Under the pieces are notes generated by a model. It was not told where the DNA came from and ran no database searches. It saw only the letters and a list, made by a program, of their open reading frames with translations. Source: an uncultured Clostridia bacterium (GTDB taxonomy: Bacteria > Bacillota > Clostridia > Oscillospirales > Ruminococcaceae). Taken from it: a stretch of DNA of 42,156 nt. Numbering within the stretch: the stretch's first letter is position 1; the number at the start of each line of letters is the position of its first letter. Positions 1 to 8,943 of this stretch are shown here, piece after piece. Made by a program: the position numbers and the translations under genes. Location of the stretch: contig CANQWC010000018.1 in the NCBI GenBank assembly GCA_947627455.1, positions 1-42,156 of the forward strand. The letters are read 5' to 3'.

Positions 1-45
1 TATTCGGTCGACGAGCTCAACAAAGAACTCGCGGAAATCAGCTGA
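1..45 (+). CDS. 3' end of an unidentified gene
   Basis: An open frame runs from the window edge to a TGA at 43-45 and encodes a 14-residue acidic tail. It is followed at once by a strong terminator, so it is the true end of an upstream transcription unit. Too little is present to identify the protein. In related genomes the gene before yabP often encodes an S4-domain RNA-binding protein or HU, but nothing visible here supports either. Confidence 0.55.
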   Translation, partial: YSVDELNKELAEIS

Positions 46-66
46 TAGGCATATACAAATAAAAGG

Positions 67-94
67 GAAGCTCCGATGAGGGGCTTCTTTTTTT
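67..94 (+). terminator. Intrinsic terminator before yabP
   Basis: An 8-bp stem (67-74 with 80-87, one G-U pair) has a 5-nt loop and is followed by seven T residues. It separates the upstream gene from the yabP operon. Confidence 0.85.
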
Positions 95-135
95 GGCTGA
101 GCGCTCATAAAATATAGAAAAAAGGGGGCATATTC

Positions 136-411
136 ATGAGCGAACAGATGACCGCGCACCATAGCGCGATCCTTCAGGACCGCGCAAACCTTGAGCTTTC
201 GGGCGTCACCGACGTCGACAGCTTCGACGAAAACGAGATATCGCTTTATACGACTCTCGGCGAGATGGTGATTCGCGGAAAGGCGCTTCACGTCAACGCG
301 ATGAACGTCGACACGGGCGATATGCAGATCGACGGCGATATCCGCTCGATCGTCTACGGCGACAAGGACAGAAAGAAAAAGCTCGGCCTTTGGGGGAAGA
401 TAACAAGATGA
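136..411 (+). CDS. yabP: Sporulation protein YabP
   Basis: This 91-residue protein matches the YabP family in length and in its central pattern: a beta-rich segment with a GEMVIRGKALHV-like core near residues 42-53 and an IDGDI motif near residue 65. In Bacillus yabP is transcribed early in the mother cell under SigE and is needed for normal spore formation; the biochemical role is not established. The ATG follows a GGGGG ribosome binding site. The stop overlaps the yabQ start as ATGA, so the two are probably translationally coupled. A yabP-yabQ-divIC-S1 gene order is typical of sporulating Firmicutes and supports the call. Confidence 0.9.
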   Translation: MSEQMTAHHSAILQDRANLELSGVTDVDSFDENEISLYTTLGEMVIRGKALHVNAMNVDTGDMQIDGDIRSIVYGDKDRKKKLGLWGKITR

Positions 412-872
412 CCCGCGAGGAGCTTTATGCGCTGAGGTTCTTCGGGACGGAGCTTGAAATAAAGCTTTTTCTGGGCGCGATGGTTTTGGGGGTGCTTCTG
501 GGCGGGGTGTATGACCTTTTGCGCGCGCTGAGAATGACGCTTCGGCACCCGCCGCTCATCGTTTTTTTCGAGGACGCGGTTTTCACCGTCTTCTGCGGCT
601 GCGCTTATTATTCCTACTGCACCGAGCTTTGCAGGGGCGAAATAAGGCTTTTTGTGCTGATCGGCGCGGCGATCGGCTTTGCTGCGTATATCCTCACGCT
701 CGGGCGGTTTGTCTCGCGATCGGTATCGGCGGCGGTAATGCTCGCCAAAAATTTCTCAAAACTATTGGGCAATATGTTTAAAAAACTGTTGGAAGTTTTG
801 TGCGGGGTGCCGTTTTTTCAAAAAGAAGGCGACAAAATCGAAGAAAATCCTTGCGCTGACGAGGATGTTTGA
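408..872 (+). CDS. yabQ: Spore cortex biosynthesis protein YabQ
   Basis: This 154-residue membrane protein has hydrophobic segments near residues 17-37, 50-68, 79-99 and a weaker one around 105-120, with a basic/acidic cytoplasmic tail. YabQ localises to membranes around the forespore in Bacillus and is needed for cortex formation. The identity rests on position immediately after yabP, length and membrane topology. The ATG at 408 overlaps the yabP stop (ATGA) and has a GGGGGAAGA ribosome binding site. A TTG six codons upstream is in frame but is poorly placed. Confidence 0.85.
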   Translation: MTREELYALRFFGTELEIKLFLGAMVLGVLLGGVYDLLRALRMTLRHPPLIVFFEDAVFTVFCGCAYYSYCTELCRGEIRLFVLIGAAIGFAAYILTLGRFVSRSVSAAVMLAKNFSKLLGNMFKKLLEVLCGVPFFQKEGDKIEENPCADEDV

Positions 873-923
873 TGTATAATCACAATGTGTAGTGGTATCA
901 CCAAATTCAGAGGAGGCGCGGGA

Positions 924-1226
924 ATGGCTAAACCGGAAAAAAAGCGCAGGTCGCATTTTGCCGACCTGATTAAGCTCGCGCTCTTTGTTTTGGTAATCGT
1001 CTATGCTGTCGGAATTATTATCCAGACTCAGGCGGACATCGCGGAACAAAAAAGCCGCATCGAAAAGCTTGAGACCGAGATTACCGAAACTCGGCAGGAA
1101 AACGACGAATACCGCCGCATACTCAACACCGACGACGAAGAGGAGTATATGTTCACCGTCGCGGTCGAAAAGTTGGGCTATGCGTATCCCCGCGAAAGAA
1201 GATTCTATGCAAAGACTCTTAATTAG
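924..1226 (+). CDS. divIC: Septum formation initiator family protein DivIC/FtsB
   Basis: This 100-residue bitopic protein has a short basic cytoplasmic N-terminus, one membrane segment near residues 16-34, then a coiled coil (about 37-66) and a short C-terminal domain containing the conserved EKLGYAYPRER-type motif. DivIC/FtsB proteins join FtsL and DivIB/FtsQ in the divisome and regulate septal peptidoglycan synthesis. The ATG at 924 was chosen because it follows AGAGGAGG; the frame also opens at 885 without a ribosome binding site. It sits between yabQ and the S1-domain gene, as in Bacillus. Confidence 0.92.
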   Translation: MAKPEKKRRSHFADLIKLALFVLVIVYAVGIIIQTQADIAEQKSRIEKLETEITETRQENDEYRRILNTDDEEEYMFTVAVEKLGYAYPRERRFYAKTLN

Positions 1227-1267
1227 CGGCCGCACGGACATCAAAGAAAGAGGAAATCAAGCGCACC

Positions 1268-1783
1268 ATGTATCCTGAAGTAGGAGAAATTTTAGAGGGA
1301 AAAGTCACCGCAATTCTCAAGTTCGGCGCCTTCGTCGACATCGGCGGGGGAAAATCGGGAATGGTTCACATTTCCGAAGTGGCAAACACTTATGTGAACG
1401 ACATCAAAGACCACGTTGCCGAGGGGCAGACCGTTAAGGTCAAGGTCATAAATGTCGCCGACGACGGCAAGATAAGCCTGTCGATCAAAAAAGCTCAGCA
1501 GCAGGAGGAACCGCACCCCCGCAAGCAGCAGTATCAGCGCAGACCCGAGGCTCAGAACAAGGATAAGGACTCGGAGCCGCCGACAGTTCGCCATCACACC
1601 GCTAAAAAACCCGTCAAGAAGGAAACTGTTTCCATCGAGGATCTTGAATATGCATACGAACCGAAGTCTACAGTCACCGACGCGGGTTTTGAGGATATGC
1701 TCTCGAAGTTCAAGATGTCGAGCGAGGACAGAATGACGGGCTATAAGATGATGGACGTCAAAAAGCGCGGAAGAAGAAAATAA
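1268..1783 (+). CDS. yabR: S1 RNA-binding domain protein (YabR-like)
   Basis: This 171-residue protein has one N-terminal S1 domain (about residues 4-73), recognisable by the GEILEGKVTAILKFGAFVDI opening and the SGMVHISE and KVKVINVADDGKISLSIK segments. A long charged, Gln/Lys/Pro-rich linker and a C-terminal tail with a DAGFEDMLSKFKM motif follow. These are predicted cytoplasmic RNA-binding proteins; YabR/CvfD-type members bind ribosomes and influence stress and virulence traits in some Firmicutes, but the exact role here is unknown. It closes the yabP operon and is followed by a terminator. Confidence 0.88.
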   Translation: MYPEVGEILEGKVTAILKFGAFVDIGGGKSGMVHISEVANTYVNDIKDHVAEGQTVKVKVINVADDGKISLSIKKAQQQEEPHPRKQQYQRRPEAQNKDKDSEPPTVRHHTAKKPVKKETVSIEDLEYAYEPKSTVTDAGFEDMLSKFKMSSEDRMTGYKMMDVKKRGRRK

Positions 1784-1788
1784 AGATT

Positions 1789-1813
1789 TGCCCCCAATTT
1801 CGGGGGCATTTTA
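1789..1813 (+). terminator. Terminator after the S1-domain gene
   Basis: A 7-bp stem (TGCCCCC with GGGGGCA, outer pair 1789/1808) has a 6-nt loop and is followed by TTTTATT. It ends the yabP-yabR unit. Confidence 0.8.
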
Positions 1814-1833
1814 TTCAAATCGGAGGAATTCAA

Positions 1834-2544
1834 ATGAAAAAGCTCTTTGCCGCGACGGCGATAATCGCCCTTTTCGCGATGCTCTCGGCCTGCGGGATTT
1901 CTGAGCCTGTCGTCGGGGAAGACCTTATTCTCGGCGCGCGCGAGTGGTATACCTCTCTTGACTCAGCAAAGGTCGAGGTCGTGAACGAGGAGACGGCAGA
2001 GGCCGAACAGACCTTTATATATAAGTATGACGAAAAGGGCATGATGACCTATTCATACGTCGGAAAGGGCGAGGGCATAAGCCTTGCGCAGTATAACAAC
2101 GGCCGCGAACAGTTCACCGATGACAACGGCACCGTCACCGCGCTCGATTCTTCTGACCTAAACTTCACCGCCTATTCTCGCGAGGTTCCCTACCCGATGG
2201 CGGGCGAGGGGCTTATACTTTTTTATAAGAGGGCGATCATTCCCGAAAAAAGCAGCATCGAGGAGATCTATATGCTCGGCTTTGCGGGGCCTGTAACTTG
2301 GGTTCACCATGAATATGACCCCGAAAAGCTCGGCCAATATGACGGCGAGGGCGAAATAAGCGCCTTTGCGGTCGATTATCACTTTGACGCCGACGGAAAT
2401 TTCATCGACATGATCGAGAGGACCGAGATAACCCTCGACGGAAAGACAGAATCGCACGCCTATGAGATTCTTATCAGCGAGCAAAACGCCATCACGCGGG
2501 TCGAAAATGTTGTCGATATTTCTCGGATCGCGGAGGAAAATTAA
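1834..2544 (+). CDS. Putative lipoprotein of unknown function
   Basis: This 236-residue protein has a clear lipoprotein signal: a KK start, a hydrophobic segment and an LSAC lipobox with the lipidated Cys at residue 20. The mature part is acidic and rich in Tyr, Glu and Asp. Alternating beta-strand-like segments such as YKYDEKGMMTYSYVGKGEG resemble the generic LolA/outer-membrane-like beta folds of Gram-positive surface lipoproteins. No catalytic motif is recognised. It has its own GGAGG site, lies just after the yabR terminator, and precedes the promoter region of the ribosomal cluster, so it is probably monocistronic. Confidence 0.75.
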   Translation: MKKLFAATAIIALFAMLSACGISEPVVGEDLILGAREWYTSLDSAKVEVVNEETAEAEQTFIYKYDEKGMMTYSYVGKGEGISLAQYNNGREQFTDDNGTVTALDSSDLNFTAYSREVPYPMAGEGLILFYKRAIIPEKSSIEEIYMLGFAGPVTWVHHEYDPEKLGQYDGEGEISAFAVDYHFDADGNFIDMIERTEITLDGKTESHAYEILISEQNAITRVENVVDISRIAEEN

Positions 2545-2617
2545 GGGTTTGTATATTTTGCATAATTTTCCGCCGAAAATTTTTAAAAAGTTCTATGCAT
2601 TAAATTTCTCATAAAAC

Positions 2618-2647
2618 TTGACTATTGGCCGCCCTTGGTGGTATATT
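2618..2647 (+). promoter_or_regulatory. SigA-type promoter of the S10 cluster
   Basis: TTGACT (2618-2623), an 18-bp spacer and TATATT (2642-2647). A second AT match, TATTAT, overlaps two bases downstream. Transcription would start near 2655, giving a 5' leader of about 315 nt before rpsJ. Confidence 0.75.
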
Positions 2648-2654
2648 ATACCTT

Positions 2655-2870
2655 GCGTGACTGCGAAAGATATGCGATGAAGTTGAAGGTTGCCGCCTTG
2701 GGCGGGTAATTTCAACAGAGTATGTCCGATTTTAAATTGGGCGACTGTAATAACTGCACGAGCCGACCTGACGTATCTTGCGAACGCCGAAAGGCGCTAA
2801 CGAACGGTCGGTGACCCGAAGGTGTGGTGATTTGGTCCTCCGAAAAACCGAAAGTTTTTCGGCGTTTTTT
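2655..2870 (+). promoter_or_regulatory. Structured rpsJ leader with attenuator
   Basis: Visible elements are: a hairpin closed by GTTGAA/TTCAAC with an inner CCGCC/GGCGG stem (2682-2716); a long-range stem CCGACC (2763-2768) with GGTCGG (2806-2811) enclosing a CGCC-GAAA-GGCG tetraloop hairpin (2785-2796); and a 3' terminator (2840-2870). This arrangement suggests that transcription of the 32-gene cluster is attenuated. In enterobacteria L4 regulates this operon through the leader; whether a ribosomal protein acts here is inference. The GCACGAGCCGACC segment resembles what I remember upstream of rpsJ in other Firmicutes, which I could not check. Confidence 0.6.
2840..2870 (+). terminator. Leader terminator (attenuator) before rpsJ
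   Basis: A 9-bp stem, CCGAAAAAC (2840-2848) with GTTTTTCGG (2854-2862), has a CGAAA loop and is followed by CG and six T residues. It lies inside the leader, downstream of the promoter and upstream of the first gene, so it can only make sense as a conditional terminator or processing signal. Confidence 0.75.
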
Positions 2871-2971
2871 ATGGAGGAAAAAGAAACACACGGAAGCGTG
2901 TATTTAAGACAGCAAACCCGCATCAAAAGCGGGTAAAGCCCCCACAAAGCATTTTTTAAGGAGGCAGTAAA

Positions 2972-3286
2972 ATGGCAGTCAATGAAAAAATCAGAATCAA
3001 GATCAAGGGCTATGAGCACTCGAATGTCGACGCTGCTGCGGCTAAGATAGTCGAAGCGGCAAAGAGGAGCGGCGCAAAGGTCTCGGGACCTGTTCCGCTT
3101 CCGACCGACAAGGAAGTCGTCACGATTCTCCGCGCTGTATTTAAGGATAAGGACAGCCGCGAGCAGTTTGAACTCAGGACTCACAAGAGACTGATCGACG
3201 TTCTTCACCCGACAAACGAGACCACCGCAGCACTTCAGAATCTTGAACTTCCTGCAGGCGTTGACATCGTAATGGAGATCAAGTAA
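2972..3286 (+). CDS. rpsJ: 30S ribosomal protein S10
   Basis: At 104 residues this is standard S10 length, with the typical [13 protein letters not shown] opening, GPVPLPT near residue 40 and THKRLIDV near residue 70. S10 binds the head of the 30S subunit and, with NusB, takes part in transcription antitermination. It is the first gene of the cluster, behind a strong AAGGAGG site. Confidence 0.98.
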   Translation: MAVNEKIRIKIKGYEHSNVDAAAAKIVEAAKRSGAKVSGPVPLPTDKEVVTILRAVFKDKDSREQFELRTHKRLIDVLHPTNETTAALQNLELPAGVDIVMEIK

Positions 3287-3294
3287 TCTCCCAA

Positions 3295-3354
3295 AGAAAC
3301 CGTTGTTACAGGTTTCTCAGCGAAAACGCTTCAGGTCAAGTCGGTTGATCCGAC
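3295..3354 (+). promoter_or_regulatory. Two small hairpins in the rpsJ-rplC spacer
   Basis: AGAAACC (3295-3301) can pair with GGTTTCT (3311-3317), and GTCGG (3340-3344) with CCGAC (3350-3354). Neither is followed by a T-run, so these are not terminators. They could be processing sites or control elements; the function is unknown. Confidence 0.4.
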
Positions 3355-3380
3355 CAATAACCGTATAGGAGGAAAACCAA

Positions 3381-4016
3381 ATGAACAAAGGCATCATCGG
3401 AAAGAAGATTGGTATGACCCAAGTCTTCGACGAGGCCGGAAAAGTCATTCCGGTTTCGGTAATCGAGGCAGGACCCTGCGTCGTTGTCCAGAAGAAGACC
3501 GTTGAGAACGACGGCTATGAAGCTGTTCAGCTCGGCTTCGGCGACACGACCGCAAAGAGCCTCAAAAAGCCCCTTACAGGCCACTTCAAGAAGGCGGACG
3601 TCGCCCTCAAGAAGCACCTCAAGGAATTCAGGCTCGCCGACACCGCATCGCTTAACGTTGGCGATATCGTCAAGGCGGACATCTTTGCTGAGGGCGACAT
3701 TGTCGACGTCAGCGGAATTTCAAAGGGTAAGGGATTCGCAGGCACTATCAAGCGCTGGAACAATCACCGCTTAAAGGAAACCCACGGTACGGGACCTGTT
3801 CACCGCCACGCGGGTTCGATGGGCGCGTGCTCGTCGCCTTCGAGAATCTTCAAGGGCAAGGGAATGCCCGGCCACCTTGGAGCAGAAAAGGTAACCATCC
3901 TCAATCTCGAAGTCGTCAGGGTTGACGCAGAAAACAATCTTATCGCTGTAAAGGGCGCTATCCCGGGCCCTCGCAACGGAATCGTCACCGTTCGCGACAG
4001 TGTTAAGAAGGCTTAG
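3381..4016 (+). CDS. rplC: 50S ribosomal protein L3
   Basis: This 211-residue protein is of the expected length. It starts with [13 protein letters not shown] and carries the central [12 protein letters not shown] loop and the [20 protein letters not shown] region that approaches the peptidyl transferase centre. L3 is an early 23S rRNA assembly protein. The 94-bp gap from rpsJ is larger than most gaps in the cluster and contains two small hairpins (listed separately). The start follows AGGAGG. Confidence 0.98.
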   Translation: MNKGIIGKKIGMTQVFDEAGKVIPVSVIEAGPCVVVQKKTVENDGYEAVQLGFGDTTAKSLKKPLTGHFKKADVALKKHLKEFRLADTASLNVGDIVKADIFAEGDIVDVSGISKGKGFAGTIKRWNNHRLKETHGTGPVHRHAGSMGACSSPSRIFKGKGMPGHLGAEKVTILNLEVVRVDAENNLIAVKGAIPGPRNGIVTVRDSVKKA

Positions 4017-4033
4017 TGGAAGGAGGAAACACA

Positions 4034-4657
4034 ATGTCTAAGATTTCCGTTTATGACATCAAGGGCAACGTCGTTGCCGACACTGAGCTTAACGACGCAA
4101 TCTGGGGAATTGAGCCCAACGTCCCCGTTATGCACACTATGGTAGTCAACTACCTTGCAAATCAGAGGCAGGGCACTCAGTCCACCCTCACAAGAACCGA
4201 AGTTTCGGGCGGCGGAAGAAAGCCCTGGAGACAGAAGGGAACAGGACATGCCCGTCAGGGTTCGACCCGTTCTCCTCAGTGGACTCACGGCGGAGTTGCA
4301 CTCGGCCCGAAGCCCCGCAGCTATCGCTTTACCGTCAATAAGAAGGTAAAGAGGCTTGCGATGAAGTCGGCGCTTTCGTCAAAGCTTGCCGAGGGAAGCG
4401 TTATCGTTCTGGACGCGATTGATTTTGAGAACATCAAGACCAAGAACGTCACCGAAATGCTCAAGGCCCTCGGAGCGGAGGGAAAGGCGCTCATCGTCAA
4501 CACCGCTGTCGACGAGAAGCTTATCAAGAGCGCACGCAATATCCCCGGAGTCAAGACCGCGCTCGTCAACACTCTTAATGTTTACGACATTCTCGGACAC
4601 GATAAGTTCATCGTTGTCAAGGACGCCGTCGCAAAGATAGAGGAGGTATACTGCTAA
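4034..4657 (+). CDS. rplD: 50S ribosomal protein L4
   Basis: This 207-residue protein has the L4 hallmarks: an extended loop with GGGRKPWRQKGTGHARQGS near residues 58-76, reaching into the exit tunnel, followed by an alpha/beta domain. In E. coli L4 also represses its own operon. The ATG at 4034 follows AAGGAGG; an in-frame GTG at 4016 overlapping the rplC stop is less well placed. Confidence 0.97.
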   Translation: MSKISVYDIKGNVVADTELNDAIWGIEPNVPVMHTMVVNYLANQRQGTQSTLTRTEVSGGGRKPWRQKGTGHARQGSTRSPQWTHGGVALGPKPRSYRFTVNKKVKRLAMKSALSSKLAEGSVIVLDAIDFENIKTKNVTEMLKALGAEGKALIVNTAVDEKLIKSARNIPGVKTALVNTLNVYDILGHDKFIVVKDAVAKIEEVYC

Positions 4658-4953
4658 TGGTTAAGACCGCTCAGGATATTATTCTCAAGCCCGTCATCAC
4701 CGAGGCTTCGATGGACGCGCTTAGGCACGGCAAATATACTTTCAGAGTATTGAAGACCGCCAACAAGCACGAGATCAAGGACGCTGTTGAGAGAATCTTC
4801 GGCGTTAAGGTTGCCAAGGTCCACACTATGCACATGAGGGGCAAGACCCGCAGAATGGGCAGATATGAAGGAACCACACCTTCATGGAAGAAGGCAATCG
4901 TGACCCTCGCGGAGGGCTCTAAGACCATTTCGTTCTTCGACGGAATGATTTGA
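4657..4953 (+). CDS. rplW: 50S ribosomal protein L23
   Basis: This 98-residue protein has the typical DIILKPVITEASM start and the YTFRV and NKHEIKDAVERIFGVKVAKV segments. L23 sits at the tunnel exit and docks SRP and trigger factor. Its start codon shares one base with the rplD stop (TAATG), so translation is coupled. Confidence 0.97.
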   Translation: MVKTAQDIILKPVITEASMDALRHGKYTFRVLKTANKHEIKDAVERIFGVKVAKVHTMHMRGKTRRMGRYEGTTPSWKKAIVTLAEGSKTISFFDGMI

Positions 4954-5020
4954 CGGCTTTTGCCGATGTATGTATGGGATAATTAAATCCCGCAAAACCT
5001 CAGATAAGGAGTGAAAACAC

Positions 5021-5854
<834 letters not shown>

Positions 5855-5876
5855 GCCGAAAGGAGGCAGATGAAGA

Positions 5877-6158
5877 ATGGGTAGAAGTGTTAAAAAAGGA
5901 CCTTTCGTGCAGGAATCGCTTTACAAAAAGGTCATCGCTATGAACGAAACGGGAGAGAAGAAGGCCATCAAGACATGGAGCCGCGCTTCGGTTATCTTCC
6001 CTGATTTCGTTGGTCATACATTTGCCGTTCACGACGGCCGCAAGCATGTTCCCGTTTACATCACCGAGGATATGGTAGGTCACCGACTCGGGGAGTTCGC
6101 TCCGACGAGAACCTTTAAGGGCCACGCGGGCTCGAAGACGTCGAATAACGGTAAATAG
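5877..6158 (+). CDS. rpsS: 30S ribosomal protein S19
   Basis: This 93-residue protein begins [10 protein letters not shown] and contains the [19 protein letters not shown] and [23 protein letters not shown] segments in the usual order. S19 binds the 30S head with S13 and contacts the A-site tRNA region. The ATG follows AAAGGAGG. Confidence 0.98.
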   Translation: MGRSVKKGPFVQESLYKKVIAMNETGEKKAIKTWSRASVIFPDFVGHTFAVHDGRKHVPVYITEDMVGHRLGEFAPTRTFKGHAGSKTSNNGK

Positions 6159-6178
6159 GCCGAAAGGAGGAAATTCAA

Positions 6179-6514
6179 ATGGAAGCTAAGGCAATACTCA
6201 GAAATGCCCGTATTGCTCCCCGTAAGGTTGAAATTGTCCTCAACCTTATAAGAGGCAAGGATCTTGAAACAGCTCTTGCCATTATGAAGCACACTCCTAA
6301 GTCTGCGTGCGAATATCTTATCAAGCTCGTCAACTCGGCCGCGGCCAACGCGGAAAACAACTTCAGCATGGACAGAAATAATCTCTATGTTTCGGAATGC
6401 TATGTTTGCTCGGGGCCGACGCTCAAAAGAATTCACGCAAGAGCTAAGGGCAGTGCCGCAAGAATCCTCAAGAGAACCTCGCATATAACCGTCGTTCTCA
6501 AGGAAAAGGAATAA
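6179..6514 (+). CDS. rplV: 50S ribosomal protein L22
   Basis: This 111-residue protein has the N-terminal globular domain ([19 protein letters not shown]) and the long beta-hairpin with [14 protein letters not shown] that lines the exit tunnel where macrolides act. Length and start are typical. It is preceded by AAAGGAGG, 20 bp after rpsS. Confidence 0.98.
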   Translation: MEAKAILRNARIAPRKVEIVLNLIRGKDLETALAIMKHTPKSACEYLIKLVNSAAANAENNFSMDRNNLYVSECYVCSGPTLKRIHARAKGSAARILKRTSHITVVLKEKE

Positions 6515-6534
6515 GTCGGAAGAGGAGGTAAACT

Positions 6535-7299
6535 ATGGGACAAAAAGTTAATCCGCACGGTCTGCGTGTCGGAATCATTAAGGATTGGGATTCCCGCTGG
6601 TTTGCAGATAAGAGCACTTTCGGCGACACCCTTGTTGAAGATTACAATATCCGTAACTACATCAAGAAGAATCTCTATTCCGCGGGAGTACCCCGCATTG
6701 AAATCGAAAGATTTGCTGACAAAGTCAAAATCAACATTCACTGCGCAAAGCCCGGCCATGTTATAGGCCGCGGCGGCGAGGCGATTGAAAAGCTTCGCGC
6801 CGATATCGAGAAGAAGATCGGTAAGAGCGTTTCGCTCAATATCTTTGAGGTGAAGTCGCCCGATCTCAACGCTCAGCTTGTCGCAGAGAGAATCGCTTTG
6901 GACCTTGAGAACAGAGTCGCTTTCAGAAGGGCCATGAAGGGCGCTATCGGAAGAGCGATGAAGCTTGGCGCAAAGGGAATCAAGACCAAGGCTTCGGGCC
7001 GCTTGGGCGGTGCCGAAATCGCAAGAAGCGAGACCTATCATGAGGGCACTATCCCGCTTCAGACCATCAGGGCCGATATCGACTACGGAACCGCTGAGGC
7101 CGCCACCACCTATGGCAGAATCGGCGTAAAGGTCTGGATCTATAAGGGCGAAGTCCTCAAGGGCGAGGCTGCCCCCGCTGAGGAGAAGCCCGACCGCCGC
7201 AACCGCCGCCCGAGAAACGGCGACGACAGGCCCCGCAGACCCAGAAACGACAACCGTGCCCCGAGAGGGGAAAACAGAAAAGAAGGAGGTAATAAATAA
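6535..7299 (+). CDS. rpsC: 30S ribosomal protein S3 with a charged C-terminal tail
   Basis: The first 210 or so residues are ordinary S3: [23 protein letters not shown] start, KH domain with the [14 protein letters not shown] motif near residues 77-90, and a C-terminal domain ending [14 protein letters not shown]3 lines the mRNA entry channel. At 254 residues it is about 35 longer than the Bacillus protein. The extra C-terminal tail, after about residue 215, consists mostly of Arg, Asn, Asp, Pro and Gly in RPRN-like repeats and is predicted to be disordered. The stop overlaps the rplP start. Confidence 0.97.
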   Translation: MGQKVNPHGLRVGIIKDWDSRWFADKSTFGDTLVEDYNIRNYIKKNLYSAGVPRIEIERFADKVKINIHCAKPGHVIGRGGEAIEKLRADIEKKIGKSVSLNIFEVKSPDLNAQLVAERIALDLENRVAFRRAMKGAIGRAMKLGAKGIKTKASGRLGGAEIARSETYHEGTIPLQTIRADIDYGTAEAATTYGRIGVKVWIYKGEVLKGEAAPAEEKPDRRNRRPRNGDDRPRRPRNDNRAPRGENRKEGGNK

Positions 7300-7721
7300 T
7301 GTTACTTCCAAAGAGAGTTAAGTACCGCAAGCAGCACCGCGGAAGAATGACAGGCAAGGCCACAAGGGGCAACTATGTGGCATACGGAGATTACGGACTT
7401 CAGGCTCTTGAGCCCTCGTGGATCACCTCGGCGCAGATCGAGGCCGCCCGTATCGCTATGACCCGTTACATCAAGCGCGGCGGACAGGTATGGATAAAGA
7501 TCTTCCCCGACAAGCCCGTTACCACCAAGGCGCTCGGCACCAGAATGGGTTCAGGTAAAGGTACCCCCGAGTTCTGGGTCGCAGTTGTAAAGCCCGGCAA
7601 GGTTATGTTCGAGATCGCGGGCGTCACCGAAGACGTCGCAAAGGAAGCCATGCGTCTTGCGGCTCACAAGCTGCCTATCAAGTGCAAGTTCGTTAAGAAG
7701 GAAGAGGAGGGTGAGCAGTAA
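7299..7721 (+). CDS. rplP: 50S ribosomal protein L16
   Basis: This 140-residue protein starts [15 protein letters not shown] and contains the [18 protein letters not shown] and [18 protein letters not shown] segments. L16 organises the A-site region of the 50S subunit. The ATG shares one base with the rpsC stop (TAATG), and the ribosome binding site (GAAGGAGG) lies within rpsC. Confidence 0.98.
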   Translation: MLLPKRVKYRKQHRGRMTGKATRGNYVAYGDYGLQALEPSWITSAQIEAARIAMTRYIKRGGQVWIKIFPDKPVTTKALGTRMGSGKGTPEFWVAVVKPGKVMFEIAGVTEDVAKEAMRLAAHKLPIKCKFVKKEEEGEQ

Positions 7722-7912
7722 TGAAAACAAGCGAAATCAAAGAAATGACTCTTGTCGAGATGCAGTCAAAGCTCGCCGACCTTCGCGAGGAGCTTTTCAA
7801 CCTTCGCTTCCAGCACACTGTCAACCAGCTCGATAACCCGATGAGAATCAAGGCCGTGAAGAAGGACATCGCCAGAATCATGACTTTCATTCGCCAGCGG
7901 GAATCCGAGTGA
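7721..7912 (+). CDS. rpmC: 50S ribosomal protein L29
   Basis: This 63-residue all-helical protein has the family pattern EIKEMTLVEM, LREELFNLRFQ and the closing KKDIARIMTFIRQRE. L29 lies beside L23 at the tunnel exit. Its start overlaps the rplP stop by one base. Confidence 0.97.
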   Translation: MKTSEIKEMTLVEMQSKLADLREELFNLRFQHTVNQLDNPMRIKAVKKDIARIMTFIRQRESE

Positions 7913-7931
7913 TTGAGAGGAGGATAACACA

Positions 7932-8189
7932 ATGAGCGAAAGAAAGCTTAGAAAGACAAGAGTGGGCAAGGTTGTCTCTGACAAGATGGATAAGACCATT
8001 GTCGTCGCCATTGAAGACAACGTTATGCACCCGCTTTATAAGAAGATCATCAAGAGAACGGTTAAGTTCAAGGCACACGATGAAGAGAATGCCGCTCATG
8101 TTGGCGACAAGGTCCAGATCATGGAGACCCGCCCTCTTTCAAAAGACAAGAGATGGCGTCTTGTAAAGGTTCTTGAGCAGGCCAAGTAA
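7932..8189 (+). CDS. rpsQ: 30S ribosomal protein S17
   Basis: This 85-residue OB-fold protein carries the conserved [41 protein letters not shown] and [15 protein letters not shown] segments. It binds 16S rRNA helix 11 early in assembly. The ATG follows GAGAGGAGG. Confidence 0.98.
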   Translation: MSERKLRKTRVGKVVSDKMDKTIVVAIEDNVMHPLYKKIIKRTVKFKAHDEENAAHVGDKVQIMETRPLSKDKRWRLVKVLEQAK

Positions 8190-8228
8190 TCGAAAAAAGG
8201 ATTTAAATTCTGAAAGGAGGAACTTGCT

Positions 8229-8597
8229 GTGATACAGATGCAGACCAGACTCAAGGTTGCTGACAACACGGGCGCAAAAGAGCTCATGTGCATCAGAGTT
8301 TTGGGCGGCACTCGCCGCAAGTACGCCAATATCGGCGATGTCGTGGTGGCCTCGGTAAAAAAGGCGGCCCCGGGCGGCATGGTCAAGAAGGGCGACGTAG
8401 TTAAAGCAGTAATCGTTCGTTCAACAAAGGGCTTGCGCCGTGACGACGGAACTTATATCCGTTTCGACGAGAACGCGGCCGTTATAATCAAAGAGGATAA
8501 GACCCCGAGGGGAACCCGTATCTTTGGACTTGTAGCCAGAGAGCTCAGGGACCATGACTTTGTTAAGATCATGTCCCTTGCCCCCGAGGTACTTTAA
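8229..8597 (+). CDS. rplN: 50S ribosomal protein L14 (GTG start)
   Basis: This 122-residue protein is of exact family length. It begins at a GTG, giving [18 protein letters not shown], which matches the universal L14 start; the GTG is preceded by AAAGGAGG. The [18 protein letters not shown] and [11 protein letters not shown] segments are present. L14 contacts 16S rRNA across the subunit interface and binds the silencing factor RsfS. Confidence 0.98.
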   Translation: MIQMQTRLKVADNTGAKELMCIRVLGGTRRKYANIGDVVVASVKKAAPGGMVKKGDVVKAVIVRSTKGLRRDDGTYIRFDENAAVIIKEDKTPRGTRIFGLVARELRDHDFVKIMSLAPEVL

Positions 8598-8612
8598 GGA
8601 GGAGCCGCAGAT

Positions 8613-8930
8613 ATGAATAAAATTCACGTTAAAACAGGCGACTCCGTTGTCATTCTCAGCGGAAAGGACAAGGGCAAGAGAGGAAATGTTCTTGCCGTTT
8701 CGCCGAAGGAAGGCAAGCTTATAGTCGAGGGGTGCAACATCGCGACAAAATCGGTCAAGCCCCGCAGACAGGGTGAAGCAGGCGGAATCGTCAAGGCCGA
8801 AGCGGCCATGTATTCAAGCAAGGTAGCGCTTTATTGCCCCAAGTGCCAGAGAGGCGTTCGTTACGGCGTTAAAGTCGAGGACGGCCAAAAGGTCAGGGTA
8901 TGCAAGCGCTGCGGTGCCGAAATCAAGTAA
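8613..8930 (+). CDS. rplX: 50S ribosomal protein L24 with zinc-ribbon-like cysteines
   Basis: This 105-residue protein has an N-terminal KOW motif ([20 protein letters not shown], residues 6-25) and two CxxC pairs near its C-terminus (CPKC and CKRC), which could bind one zinc. L24 starts 50S assembly by binding domain I of 23S rRNA. It follows GGAGG 15 bp after rplN. Confidence 0.97.
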   Translation: MNKIHVKTGDSVVILSGKDKGKRGNVLAVSPKEGKLIVEGCNIATKSVKPRRQGEAGGIVKAEAAMYSSKVALYCPKCQRGVRYGVKVEDGQKVRVCKRCGAEIK

Positions 8931-8943
8931 GGAGGATATAAAG

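Larger units (their letters stand above)
2545..2971 (+). other. Gene-free leader region upstream of rpsJ
   Basis: This 427-bp stretch has no gene. Its first 70 bp are AT-rich. A SigA-type promoter (2618-2647), several hairpins and an intrinsic terminator (2840-2870) follow, then about 100 bp with two short hairpins (at ACAC/GTGT and CCCGC/GCGGG) before the rpsJ ribosome binding site. Confidence 0.85.

Noticed and set aside
101-120. SigE-like -10 (CATAAAAT at 106-113) before yabP
   Set aside because: Sporulation regulation is expected for yabP, but no matching -35 element was found at the right distance, so it was not listed.
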